Source: Antedon bifida (lineage: Eukaryota; Echinodermata; Crinoidea; Comatulida; Antedonidae). From it: a DNA stretch of 64,000 bases. Location of the stretch: contig OY727096.1 in assembly GCA_963402885.1 (NCBI GenBank), forward strand, positions 19,387,820 through 19,451,819. The letters run 5' to 3'. Below are positions 35,601 through 50,600 of this stretch, one piece after another (the stretch's first letter is position 1; each line of letters begins with the position of its first letter). The notes under the pieces are model-generated. The model was not told where the DNA came from. It was given only the letters and a program-made list of their open reading frames with translations, and did no database searches. The translations under genes were made by a program, and so were the position numbers.

Positions 35601-38600
35601 TTAAGACTGATTTTGCTAAGGTTTTCTTGGCATGTTTAACAACATTGACCAACGCAGGTTGATCAGGTGCTATCCTATCAAGCACATCCACCAATTGCTC
35701 ATTACTTGATTTAGTTTTTTTCTACAAGACACAAAATTGTGGAATTAGAAAACTGGCAACTACCACTCCAAGCTGTGCAGACAAGGTGTTGTGCAACAAG
35801 GTGCAGTAGCATAAGTTGCAGCTCAACAAGGTACAGTACCTAAAGGTGCGGTCTCACAAGGTACAGTACCTAAAGGTGCGGTCTCACAAGGTACAGCACC
35901 TAAAGGTGCAGTCTCACAAGGTACAGTACCTAAAGGTGCGGTCTCACAAGGTACAGTACCTAAAGGTGCAGTCTCACAAGGTACAGTACCTAAAGGTGCG
36001 GTCTCACAAGGTACAGTACCTAAAGGTGTGGTCTCACAAGGTACAGTACCTAAAGGTGCGGTCTAACAAGGTACAGTACCTAAAGGTGCGGTCTCACAAG
36101 GTACAGTACCTAAAGGTGCAGTCTCACAAGGTACAGTACCTAAAGGTGCAGTCTCACAAGGTACAGCACCTAAAGGTGCAGTCTCACAAGGTACAGTACC
36201 TAAAGGTGCAGTCTCACAAGGTACAGTACCTAAAGGTGCAGTCTCACAAGGTACAGTACCTAAAGGTGCGGTCTCACAAGTTATAGTATCTAAAGGTGCA
36301 GTCTCACAAGGTACAGTACCTAATAGTGCAGTCTCACAAGGTACAGTACCTAAAGGTGCAGGGCAGCTCCATAAGATGAATTAGAACTCGAACTGTACAG
36401 GATATGCATATCCCTCTTCATAAAAAAACATCATTTCAATATAACATAAGATTTAGTGGACCTAAACTATGGAACAAACTACCTTCAAATATTAAAGATG
36501 CTGTATCTAAGAAAAGCTTTTCATTTAAACTTAAAAGATATTTCACATCCAAGTATTAATTTTTATTATATTACATTTTATGATAATAATTATTATGATG
36601 AGTAACAAGAAGACGAATCAATTCTTAATTTATACCTAAATTATTTTTTTAGTTATTTTTCTTATTTAGTTTAACCCATGTAATGTAAATTTATTTATTT
36701 TCCGTGTTGTTTAAATCTTGTCTTTGTTTGGGCATGTCTGCCACAAGCTTTTTGCTTTTTTGAACATGCCTTCTTCAATCATATTACCTTTCTTTACACC
36801 ATTTTGTATACTGTTTATTTGAAGAAAATAAATGTTACTGAATTATTACAAGATTCAGTACAACATGCAGTTCCACAACCTCCTACAGAGTCACTAATTC
36901 AACTTTACCTGAAAGGTTGTTAATATGTTGATAAAACAGGATGATGCGCTATGTCGGTTTCTAAAATTGCTTAGGAATACTTGATCTTCTGTTACTAGTT
37001 GATGAAAAGCTTGCACCAGACTCATGATACAGGCATAGTCATCAGCTTGCTTTTGTATCGCCTTATACGACATCTAAATGTAAAAGGTACTTGAATTATT
37101 TATCAGGTTTATTCATTTCTACACATTAATTTATTGTCATCAATAGAAAGAATTGATGACCTTTGAACCCAGAATTACAGAAAGAATAGTATTCTGTTAA
37201 AAGATTGGCTTTAAAGCTGTCACTACTCAAGATAATTGAAATGATAAAGATATTAATTGGGAGTAATTTATTAGGCAAGAAATAAAACTTACTCTTTGAA
37301 TATCATGTAATAAAGAGAGTGCCTGCTTGTTGTCAACTGCCTTGAAAACCTAAAGCATAAATAAATAATGTCAATATCATGGTGGTCAGCTAAACATATT
37401 ATCTTCCCCCAAAGTTCCTGAGGATGTGTGTAGCCTTTTAACAATCTGGAAGTGAAGCTAATTCTGTACAGTAACTAAAAGTAGTCAGCATCATCACATT
37501 GTCACAACATGGTACCACGATAGAATATTCAGTAACATTATTAATGAAACTATAGTATACCTGTGTTAGAACAAGTTTCCACTCATTAACATCTCTATAC
37601 TGCACTTCTTTCAAGGTCACCTTCTGGACTACTGTGGTTGGTTCTACACATTCCATCTCCTCATCTTCAAAGAAGTAATATATACAATTAGAATGGACAC
37701 AGAGCAAGCAAAATGAGGATGGTAAAATAATTTATGATGCATTAAAGACCAAATTTACAAACTATTTTAAATTTATCTGTCTCTCTCAATGAACATGCTC
37801 CGAACAGATTTGGAATCCACTCTAAAAATTTAAAAAAGGTCATTTTTTTTTTACAGTTTTCATCTTTCAAAGAGAAGGGGTAGAGCTGGCTTAGCCTTCC
37901 TCTGGATCTGCCAATGCTGTATGGCAACAAAGGCTACTAACATTAATTATTCCTCACTTAAACTTCATCTAATTACGTACCATCTTTGGTAACCTCTGGC
38001 TGACTACATCCTAACAGTTTCAGGAAGTCATGGCCACCACTAGCACCTCTCATGTGTTGTACTTCAACTAACTGTGCCATGTACGACTTGTCCACAACCG
38101 CCTGTTCCATCGATGAAATATCATTACGAACGGCAAGATCCAAATGGTTCATCAATTTCCTGATTATTAAATAGTGAATTGAAATAAAATCCTCATATAA
38201 AACATTTCTTAATTATTATTGATGAAATAATACATATTTAAAACGAAATTGATAATGTTTAATTAGTAGCTTTGAGTCAGGGAGCTAAGTAAGTCAGATG
38301 TTTTTCCCCACTCTAAAGTAATTGTAATGAATGTCCCACACATACAAGCTTGAAAAGATCGTTGAAAAGATAGGAAATGTGCATGTGTTTCCATAAAATG
38401 TTTGTCTCAGATGGGTATCCCTTTTATTCAAGAAGACTTTTTTTTTTCTAAAGGTTGCATCCAAATTGAGATTGAGGCAAGTTTACCATCTTATTTAAAA
38501 TATTTAAACTGTATACACATAAAATATTAAGTTGTACATACCCCATACTGTCAACTGGAATTCCAAATGACTGTATGAACAGTATTAGCTGAGAAGGCTC

Positions 38601-41600
38601 TAAATCTTGCAATGCTAAGAAAGTAAATCAGTAAATAGTAATATGCAGACATTTCTAAAACGCATCATCATTAAACAAACTAATTTAATAAATGAATGAA
38701 TGATTTGAAGATTCCAAAGGTACTAAACAAAATTCAAGCTTTTTAATCAATTCTTCTCAAATAACCGTTTCTAAAGATATTAGGTTGATTTGCTGTTTAC
38801 ACTAGTAATGACACAGTAAACAAGAATAAGGTATATATAGCAACTATCTGCTGATTTACTGCAGTAACTGCAAGATAATGTTTATACCTGCATCAACAAG
38901 TCTTGGCACGGTAGATCGAATCATCCTAAGTTTCAACCAGTCTGGAAGTAAAAGTGCTTCTTCTGAGGTGTCTACAAGGAATGCCGATGGAAGAGGCTCT
39001 TCCTCTGGAAACCATGCATCAAGGAGTTCATCAAAGCTTGATGTACCATGACCTAAAAAAGACAAACACAATAGACATACATCATCCAATCTTCTGTATA
39101 TAAACCTTAAAGATATATTGTCCCCCTGAAAAACATTTTTTTTTAATGTAGTAGTTAACTAAAATTATTTACCTGAAAAAACTGTAATTTAAAGCAAAAA
39201 ATAGTCAAATTGGCTGGCAGCCAATGGGTTTTTGGTTGAATTTTACCATTTATTTTGTATTTTTATATATTAAAATATTCTTTTTGGGATTTTTAATTTT
39301 CCTTCTTCATTTGGAGAGCAATACATCTTTAATAGAGTTTACAACGTTATCTTGTGCAAATGGTTCACCTATGTAGACCTCCTTGTAGGCTTAACCTTGA
39401 TGCTAATAGCTTACTAGACACAAAGAAAGAAGGTAAAGCAGTGTGTTGAGGTCAAGGAGTTTGGGTGTTGAGAAATGTGTGGATTGAGTGGTGTCAGTTA
39501 AACTTACGTGTTGGCTTGCCATAGGTGAGTAGTATAACCATAGCATGTACTACTAGAATATTGATGGTTACCGCCGGACCTCTTGTCCATCGGACAAAGA
39601 CCTGATCTTGGGTGTCAGACTAAAATTGAAATAAATGTACATTGTCAATATCAAAGACAATTTGGGGGATTGGTTGAGAGTTTGCCATTATTGCAGTTGC
39701 AGGTTCAACTTGTGTCAATATCGTGTACAACAGATAACAGAAAATTAAAACTTTATCAAACAAGCTAAGAACTTTAGGCCTCTTAAGCTCGGTCTACACT
39801 ATCAAACTAGTTTTACAAAAAAACTGTGATGTGCCCAAATTTGGTAGTGATCTTCCCAAATATGGTAGTGATATGACATCATTATGTCCATATATGGGCA
39901 CATCAAATAAAGTTTGATTGAGTATAGACAAGGCTTTAATATACACAGCACCTGGTAGCCCATTGGTTCTTGAAATGTATTCTTTTACTACATACCCATG
40001 AATATGCTTCCATCGTCTGATGCTTTTTTGCTCTTAATAGATACTGGTTAAATATGTAGAGCATGGCTGTCAACGTCTGGTCCGCAACATCATTTGATTC
40101 TCTATCTTGACATAATACACAATGCATTATTGTCGGTCGTTCAACTATTAACTGAGCCAGGTCCTTGAAAAGAAAAAACATTATCAATTTGTGACTATTG
40201 TACTAACATTGATTTATATTACCTATGTATATACGAGGACATGATTGGTTGAAATAGCATCATATGACAACAATATTCCCTGTTATAAATATCTGTATAA
40301 TAGTATTCAAGCTTGTGCAGGAATTCACTTTGTAGTTCTGCTGCTTGGTAAAGTTCCTATTGTAGTTTAGATTTTTAATACAAACTTACCAAAGCTAGAG
40401 TAGCCATGTAATGCAGCTGGTACCTAGGGGCTCGTTTTGACAAGAACACAAAGTAAGCTGAAATAGTTTGAGGATCCGTTTCAACTTGGCATGCCTAGAA
40501 AAGTAAAAACGATGAACAATATAAACGGATATTGTGTTAATTTGAATTCAAATATGCAAATGAGATGGAATAAATATCTCTATACTTGTTGCGAGCACTT
40601 CATCTATGAAATAAAAATCAAGCACATAGCCAGGGGGTTCGTAGGGTTTGACAGAACCCCTTTTCCTTAAGTGCCATTTTAAATCTAGAGACAAACGGAA
40701 AAATGATAGCAAATTATTTTCAGCTACTAGGTAGACCTAAATGTTTTCTTCAGTTGCTTACGCTTGCACTTGCCCCAATTCATGGAATAAACGCCCCCCC
40801 CCCCCCACCCCACCCATAGATTGATACTAACTTGTATTAGAGACTGACAAGCTGTTTCTCTAACAGACTCAAAGTGAAATATTGATGGCATTTCCTGCAA
40901 AAGCCATTTGTGAGATTTGATAAGCTCATCGCAATAAATCTCTTCTTCTTTGTCTGGAGAGATATCATCTGTACCTGCCAATACATCTGACAATGCCTAC
41001 AAAAGAAAAAAACATTAAAATCATTATCATTAACAACAGTTTAATATTCATTAAAAATAATTACTTACATTGAAGAACTTAAGAATAACAATTTATTCTA
41101 CAAATACTTGAGTTAATACAGTAGTAACAATTGTTAAAATATGTATTTTTTATTTTTTGGTTTTATGTAACATTCAGAGCTGAAGATTAAGGCACTCTTC
41201 ATGAAACTGCCTGAAGTACATTAAAATGCTCAATTTATAATTAGCATATTTGACTATTTATTTCTATAGTTAATCATCCATTGAAATAAATTGATAATAC
41301 TAAAATAAACAGTAATGTATTAATGCAGAAGAAGACAAGCATACTGCAGTAAACCATGTATACCTTAGCAGCTTGCACTCTGGCTGAATGATGTTGAGAA
41401 CTAAGTCTCTGGAGAAAGTAATCCAAGATTTCACAAGTGGTCTGTTCCTCACTGTCCCTTCCTCTCACCAGAAACTGTATACGCTTTAATAGCTGTTCAT
41501 GTTTATTGATTTTCTACAAAGCACAAAAACAATTCATAGCTTGACTTTTACTTCTGAATTAGTATATAAAAGTGTCAGGTGCAGATACAGGTAGCCGCAG

Positions 41601-44600
41601 ATACAATAATGTTTTTTTTAACAAGTCAGTGATGATAATTTATGTTTTCAAACAAACTGAGCTAATGCTTGGATTCCACTAGAGACGCAACAAAACAACA
41701 TAACGCAATGTATGGGATTTGACCAATCACAAGCGATTATTCAAACTGTAGCTCGTCATTGGTCAACTCGCTTGCGTTGTGTCTACGTCCTAGTGGGAAC
41801 CAAGGATAAGGGTAGAGTAGCTGCATGGATAGAGTAAAGGTACATATTAGCATTGGTTTTTGGACTTTTAGAAGAATACCTTTTTACGGCCTAAAGTAGT
41901 ACCTCAAGCCTTGGATCCAAGATTTTTAAACAGTGGGACAGATGACTTAACAATTGTCAAGTGCTGAACTATAATGTCCTATTATTGTAATTTTCAAAAT
42001 TAAGGGGAAACCCCTCCAAACCATTGTATTCGATGAAAGTGGAAGATATTAGTTGGTGAGGTGTTTTCCTGAATGATTGCATGATCAAAATGGTACTGGT
42101 ATGATCAACTAGCGTTCCTGTTCCCAACTAACATCCCTTCATAGAAGTACTTATGAAGAAGTCAATCTGTGGCGACTATAGAATGGACTCGAGACCCGAC
42201 TATCTTTGACTTTTAAAATGATACAAGTTTTGAATTATTTGTTAGGATAGAAATGTACGATGTATGATGTATACGTTTATTAAAAATTATATATAAATTG
42301 CGATGAGAAAACAGTTTATTTTATCATTAAATACTTTCATAAAGCTTTGTATACACTATCAAACTTGTTTGACAAAAAAAAGTGACATGACATCATCATG
42401 TCCATATATGGGCAAGTCACATAAAGTTTGCAGACAGAGCTTTAAATATTATTAATAAATTACCTGTGTCTTTTGTTCATCTTTTGATTCTACATCAAAC
42501 TGATCTTCTGCTGCGGCATCTAAATCATGCAAAAGAAACTCACAAAGAGACTGCACAGGAAGAACATCCAGAGAACTCTCAGATGAATTAACAAGTTCAG
42601 CTAGCCAGGGTTTGGATTGTGATGTTCCCTAAATAATCATTTAAACACTACAAATTTATATATATATATATACACCTGCATATTCATCTAAATAATCAAA
42701 AACAATTATATAATTATATAACAGTATAAGCAATACAGGGCATGTGACGCAGTGTACTGGACTTTGGACTACTGATCGTGAGTTTGAATCAAAGGTTTGT
42801 CACATTGCTTGTATCCTTAAGCAAGATACTTTGCTTCTTCTTGCCACTCTCCACCCAGGCGTACAAATGGGTACCTGGTATTAGGTCAAAACACAACTGC
42901 GCTGGTTACGGCTGCAACATTATGGCAGTATGTTTCCATAAGTGTTTGATCCAAAAAATTACCGGGATAATAATGTGAAGCGCTTAGAAGCTTTGTGCAT
43001 TAAGCGCTATATAAGATAGACGTATTATTAATACATAAAATAAATAATAAAATGAAAAATATTCACAAATTGTTGCTATAGTAAAATTGGAAAGTTAGAC
43101 TTAATGAACTTTTTACCTGTCGTTGAATGACTTCGAGAAGAAAGTCTGGGTTTCTACTTCTGCAAAGACGAATGCCTAACTGTACTTTTACATTCAACTG
43201 ACTTAGTAATTTAAGAATATTAGTTGGCGGTTTTCTAGCTGGACCACTGAAAGAAAGGTTTGTACAAACTTAAATACAATGTTATGACAAATTAAGAATT
43301 TCAGATAGGCACTGAGGTGACTACAACGCAAGCGTGAAACACGTACAATAGATTAAAAATACATAGAAATACATTTGACAAATGCTTATTCAGATATTAG
43401 ATGCATTACATCCTTGGTGGGGGACTTGTGCATGACTTGGCTCCACAAAGCTCTGTCTACACTATCAAATTTGATGTGCCCATATATGGACATGATGTCA
43501 TATCACTACCATATTTGGGTATATCACTACCATATTTGGGCACATCGCACTTTGTCAAACTAGTTTGATAGTGTAGACAGAGCGTAAGAGCTTTTATATA
43601 TTTATTTTAATGTGTATGTAAAATGTCATGTTTAAACCAAGGTTCTCCAACTTCACTTTCACCCTAAAGGCCAATTTACACAGACGAGCGGTAACGGTAA
43701 TAAAAATATAGAATCTATGTTATTCCTTATGACCATATAGGATAGATACATGGGACGAGCTACGCTGTTTTTCCGCTTACTGTTACCGCTCGTCTGTGTA
43801 AATTAACACTGTCTTTTGTTATATTGCCATTATTTGGTAATGTTGTTGTAGAGACAAATACATAAAATCAAATTCAGTATTCTGACAAAAGCTTATAATT
43901 ATTGTTTACCGTGTATTCATAAACATCAACTGAGACAGAAACAGACTATTAGCCTCTGTGATTTGAGTTCGTGTTGATGCTGCCGCTAGGTGACTCTCAA
44001 ACACTAGAATCTCCTGTTTCTCCATGTTACACATCTAAACCAATTAAATGATAAACAGAAGAATAATATAGTATTATATATATTATGTAATATAATAGTA
44101 TTCTCAATGTACTTAGTATGAAGTACAAATCATGTCAGAGTAGGGCAAACATCTGACCAATTACTCAAAACCTGGACGCAAAGCTACTCCACAGTAGTTA
44201 CAAACAATTACAATCCTGTTGGTGCAGTACCCAATGCTTACTTGGGCTTGAATCTAACCCCTAGCCATCAGCGCAAGCTCAGTGGTCTAGATGTATGAAC
44301 ACCAGGCTAGTGATCTGGAGATCGTGGGTCCGAGTCCCACCTGAGAATTACTTACTACTAATTTTCATTGTACTTAGTATGAAGTACAGATTACATCAGA
44401 GTAGGGCAAACAAGCAAGGGCTAACATTACCTGTAGTTCACGGTTGTGAGCATCGTCTACTGTCCTCTCATCTGAAGTATTGGTTGGTGGTGGATACGTG
44501 TAGTTACTAATTTAAACACAAATATAATTTCTCACTTTAGATGTTTTTCATAGATATGCGTGTAAGTTTCTTACTTTAACTTTTGTACACACACATACAC

Positions 44601-47600
44601 TTGCAAGACTTTATCATTTACTTAAAATAGTTTTCATAGATATGCATGTAAATACATGAGACGAATATCAAGATTACAGTTCATAATATAAAATTAGTTT
44701 CTTACTCAAACTTTTGTACACACACATACAATTGCAAGACTTTTACTTTAATCAGGTAAAACACTTACTTTGTCATTATCATCTCCATTAGGCATTTCAA
44801 CATTGGATAATGCTTCCACACAATACTGCCTATATTTTGAAAAGGAAGAAGGAAGGATAAAACATTTATTTAGTGATTATATTATATACACATGGTTGTC
44901 TATTGATATCGTTATTCAATAGATGTACTTATGCAAGCCATTTTACTTACAGTTGCCTCTCTCCACCTAGGTAAGCGCTATATAGTAATGATCTTATTAA
45001 TATTACTTCTTCTCTACTTTACTTTTGTTTCTCACCAGACTGTTTATAGATGACAAATAAGTGACTAGCTGACAATACATATTGAATTGTTTGACAGCCA
45101 AAACACCATAATTTAACTCTTTTTCCATACGGAGGTCACAAGGTCTGCATCATGCATAGATATAAGAAATCCGAAAGATATATCGTCAACTCCAGTGCAT
45201 TCAAAGCACAGACTTCTCCATAAGATCCACCTTCACTGCCACCTAGTCCGGCCTCTAGCCTTCGGCTTATATTATCTCTATGGCATCATGTAATTTATTT
45301 AGTATTTTTTCAAGCATCCTTTTGTCTGATCATGCTAGTATTTAGTTGCTACTTCATTGCTCTTTTGTGGTAATACCATGCAGGTGTACAATAGATACCA
45401 TAAGATACCTCTATGGTAGAGATTGTGGTACCACTCGTTAAAATTCAAACTTCTTACCAATTGTAGAAGGATTGAAGGCTGCGAGCATAACCAATAACAA
45501 CCATCCTTTCCAGTACAACTTAGAAATAGCAAGACTTGGAGGTTGATACCTAAACAAACATTATTAAAATTAATATCTACATCTGGTCTAAAGCTCTGTC
45601 TACACTATCAAACTAGTTTGACAAAGAAAGTGTGATGTGCCCAAATATGGTAGTGATATGACATCATCATGGGCACATCACATTTTGTTTCATATAAAGT
45701 TTGTATACTGTAATTTTTACATATTTCAAATGTATGTGTAGGCTGATTCATTACATTGTGTTTCTTGGGTAAGCCCTTAAATCCAACCCTTGATCCAATT
45801 TGTTACAAATGTCCCATACAGTAGAACTACTTAAGTGGGGCCAAAGTGGTATTTATTTAGGCATTTATTGGATTGATGTTTGGGTTTCAGTACGATACAA
45901 ATGAAAGCACTGTATTAGACAAAACAACAGTAATATTTACCCTTGTGGTAAAGCTATATTTTCTGGATGATGGAAGGCACACAGGTCCAAGACAAAGTCA
46001 ATTAACTGCTGTTTTTCAGCTTGAACTGGATTGTAGTCTATGAATAAGAAATTGTTAATTAACAAAAGTCATTTTTAAATTGGATACAGTCAGCTGTTCC
46101 TAACTATTGGTTTTCTGAAAACTCTGAATCTGTCAGAATGTATTTTTGTTGTCATTTGGACCTAGAATCCACCAAGACTGTGTTGAGAAATCAAGTGAGG
46201 ATGCACTTCCTAATGTTCCCACATGCACACAAACTATTAACATAATTTAATTAGTTTCTATGTCATAGGTCAATGATATGTCAATGTAAATAAAAATCTC
46301 CCTAGTACCAGTAGACATAAAGTGTAGACATTAAGTAAAGTAAAGGTGAGTCCCGTGTTCATTCTAAACATAGGGGAATGAGCTGTTAGGAGCTCATTGT
46401 ACTAAGCCTCAGCATTATGTGGTAGGGTGGCCAGTTTCTTTCCACGCCGCCTTATCCTCCCTAGTATTTTCAACCAGGTACTCATTTACAGCTGATAGAC
46501 TGGGAGTTGTTGGGAATTGAACCGGGGTCTCTCTGTATGACAGTCAAGTGTCCTAACTACTTGACTACCCAGCTCCATACCAAAGTTTTTTATCATTGCA
46601 ACAGCTGCCCGCTGAACCATTAATTCAATTATCTCCAGTGCCTCTTGAGGGGGGACAGGTAACTGGCGATTTAAACCAATTAGGAGAAGACGAATCAATG
46701 TATCCTCCTCCACTGGTATACCAAAAAGCAAGACATCTAATACATTACAAAGCCTAGAAAAAAATATTTCAATGAGGTTGAGTTATATAAGAATAATAAT
46801 ATCACATTTATATAGCGCCCTTTTCATGAGTAATCATGCTCAAAGGGGCTTTACATAGCACATTATTACCCCGGTCATTTTTTGGATCAACTACGTATGG
46901 AAACATACTCCCATAATGCAGCTAGTAATCTGAATCAGCACATAGTTGTGTCTTGATCTAACCTATTTTATACACCTGGGTGGGGAGAGGCAAATGTAAG
47001 TAAAGTGCCTTGCCGAAGGATACAAGCAATGCGGCGAGAGTTGGATTCAAACCCCGACCTCACAATCGGTAATCCAGCATCCAACACACTTCGTCACATG
47101 CTCTCACAATAGTTGAATAGAATACAAACATTGATACAACTGATTGTTTTCCAGCATAGTGTTGGTATAATTCATGTTTTAGTATTTGGATTTGAAATAG
47201 AAGAATTTTCTTGGTACATGATATACAAATATCAACATTATGAGTGTCAGTCGTTATTGTCAGGAGTGGTAGAATAAGTACAGTAAACATGCACACAGAC
47301 TGTTAAACATAGAGTATGACCAGTGGCATAACACAGAGCCCTGAGGCCCCTGGTTTAGGAACCTTAAGTGGCCTGGAGGCTTCGGGTGCCTTTAGCCTTT
47401 TCGACATATTTTAATGCCTGTTTTTCCTCTGGGAACCGGGGTTTAGCCAGTGAGTGCTCATAGCCGTTACACCACTGAGTATGACTCCAGTTAAGAGGAC
47501 ACTGACCAAGCAAAGTGTCTCTGTATACTCTAAATATGGGTTGGCTGTAGTATTAAATCTATTTCCTCACAGAAAAAGAGTAAAGGTTCCTCCACAGCTG

Positions 47601-50600
47601 CTCCACAGTAACTTCCGAAAGAGCAAGACAAAAATGATATTACATATTTCCATGTTGAAAACGACTTACGTTTGGTCAGATGCCTGTGGCCAATTGTCCA
47701 GCTTGCAATATGAAGTTAGACCATCCATTAAAAGAACCCTACGCAAACTTTAATGAAAAAAACAATGGTTTGCTACACGTATGGTTTTTATGGATCTACA
47801 TATAGTGTCTTATTTGAAACGTAAGTGCAGATATATATTTTGTTTATCTATATTTATTTACCAAGGTAGAAACAAACTTTGGATGTTCTGATACATCTTG
47901 GGTACAACTGTGTGGAGCCACCAAACTGCATCACGCTGGATTGTGGAAACTATTTTCTTAAAGCCTCGTATAATACCTGAAAATATAATAATCATAAGAA
48001 AAATGTAAACAAACTGTTATACCCTTTTTACATCGTCAAGCTTATAACAAACCTGTGTCGTGTCCGGATAAATTTCCTTTTCACACGTTTTACTCGACGC
48101 TGAATACATTCCGCATCATTTACCAGGGTAGTTGAGCTACCCAGGTAACTTTTTACGTCATTTACACTGCCCTACATTTCCACGTCTCGGGTACGACTTG
48201 AGTAACACAATTTCGGATTAACTCCGCATTTTTGCTGGCAGTGTAAAACGGGTATTACTTACAATAACAAATTCTATAGGAATAAAATACAAAATTGTTC
48301 TCACCGACTGGAGCGTCCTTTTTGAGTGCCACTTCTTTGACAGCTGGAGATATGGCTGTAAGCATTATTGACAGCAAGATCAAATCTGTTGTACTTTGCA
48401 ACATTCTTTCCTACAAATAAAGCATAAACTTAGCGACCGTATAAGGCCATGGAAAGTAGATTACATGATTCTGGTCATTTGCTCATGTGCAGAATTCAGG
48501 ATATGAAAGATACAATTTTTCCAAAATCATGGACACACATGAGAACCATATAATGTATTTCTTCTGGCCTAATGTATAATTCAAACAGGAATTTAAATTA
48601 CTTTATCCCTTTTCAACCTTTTACAAAATTGTTACCTTGGTGTTTTATATTTACCTTAATTTGTTGGTCTAAGTCAACAAACGCTGAATCAAGTCGTTCT
48701 TTCATCAGTCCACGGCAAAATGCTGCCAAGTCAATCTCATGTCGCAAGGAACGAACAATTTCACGAAATAGAGCTCGCAGAGCACGTAGATAGTCGTCTC
48801 GATTCATCAATAACTCTTGAAATACACTTGCTAAACACTTGACAAATAATTGGTCGGAAAAAAAATAAGAATTAAAATTTTAACCAAAGTATATCATTAC
48901 TAAACAATTGGTGACTTTATAGTTTACTGCAATAACTAACTATTCTATCTAACTAACTATTCTAACTATTCTAACTAACTAACTATTCTAACTAACTAAC
49001 TATTCTATCTAACTAACTATTCTAACTAACTAACTATTCTATCTAACTAACTATTCTATCTAACTAACTATTCTAACTAACTAACTATTCTAATTAACTA
49101 CTATAACTAACCAACTACTATAACTACTATAACGGACTATTGTAACTAACTGTTGTAACTAACTGACTATTGTAACTAACTACTATAACTAACTAACTGT
49201 TGTAACTAACTGACTATTGTAACTAACTACTATAACTAACTAACTACTATAACTAACTAACTGTTGTAACTAACTGACTATTGTAACTAACTACTATAAC
49301 TAACTATTGTACCTAACTACTATAACTTACTACCAGTGTAGTTATGCATACCAAATGCTGATCCCCTTCAATTATCTCCAATCTACAATTACTGGAGTAA
49401 CTGCAACAAAATGTACTTACGTTAGCACTTGCTTCTGGGGAGTGGTTGAAAAGAGTGGCCAACATCACCATGTTGTTTGGATTTCGTGCGCTGGACAGCT
49501 CATTGTAGATCACATGTTTGATAACAATATGCAGATTCTCGGAATCAAATTCAACAAGTTCCCTGAAAAATAAAACACAATCGTTTTATTTCAAATAATA
49601 CAGCCACTGAGATGATTGAAAAGCAGGTGTCCCAACAATGGTCTTTATTTAGAGGGAGGCTTATACAGCAGTGGCTGTATTCACCAATCACACTTAAGTA
49701 AAATATTTCCCTTAAATATTAAATAAACAATAAATATTTAAGTATTTCCCTTAAATTTTATTCACTTAGATAGGATATTTTTTTAATTTTTAGGGTAAGT
49801 GTTTCACTAAAGCCTGTTTTTCTGTCGACGTTATTCGACGCTATCGTCGTTCATTGTTAACAGTTCAACGACGATCGTTTGAAAACGATCAAGTTGAAAT
49901 GATAGCGAGTACCTTTTCCTGTATTATCGTTAACATTTCAATGTTTACATAGAAGATCGCCGATTATTGTTAACGATAGCATCGACTAACGTCGACAGGA
50001 AAACAGGCTTAAGTGTGAAAGGTTCTTACTTAATACAAGTCATATAATGGTTGACAAGTTGCTTTGTCTTCAATCGGATCTTGATCAGGTGACTAATAAG
50101 GTCACGGTCTGATTGGTTCTTGGAGCTACAGTTCATACAGATGGACATCAAAACCTCTTGTGCTTGTCTTGTGATCTGCAAAATGAACTCAATGTATATA
50201 AATTCTATTAACTGGTGTAGGACCCTACAATTGAAGTTTACTTCTAGCAAAGTGCCTTTTATTGTAACCATGTTTATTGTTAGCTATTATGTAATTGCTA
50301 TTAAATCTTTTGTTTAAAAAAAAAGACTATTGGGTACTAAAAAACCTCAGTCACCTTAGGATTTTGCAGCCACATCTCGAGTCTCGGAACCACAAGTAAT
50401 CGTACTTCTGTCAATCCAGCCGTCACGGTTAATAAGCGTAGCAGGTTACGTGAAATATCCATCGCTTGTCGTCGTGCAAGTTGTTCCTTCACCAAATCCA
50501 AAATAAACTTGTCTATGTTGCTGGCAATTAAGCTATATCTGTACAGAAAAATCATTAATAACAATATTACTAAAGATTTTATGCATACGCAGATAAAGGC

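Noticed and set aside
35816..36286. 156-residue plus-strand frame of repeated HKVQYLKVRS
   Set aside because: Product of a 30-bp intronic minisatellite, antisense to INTS1.
44272..44340. tRNA gene
   Set aside because: A and B boxes are recognisable, but the anticodon arm and acceptor stem do not pair properly and the flanking body repeats nearby; it is a SINE head. The same applies to 46500-46577, 51040-51130 and 62900-63010.
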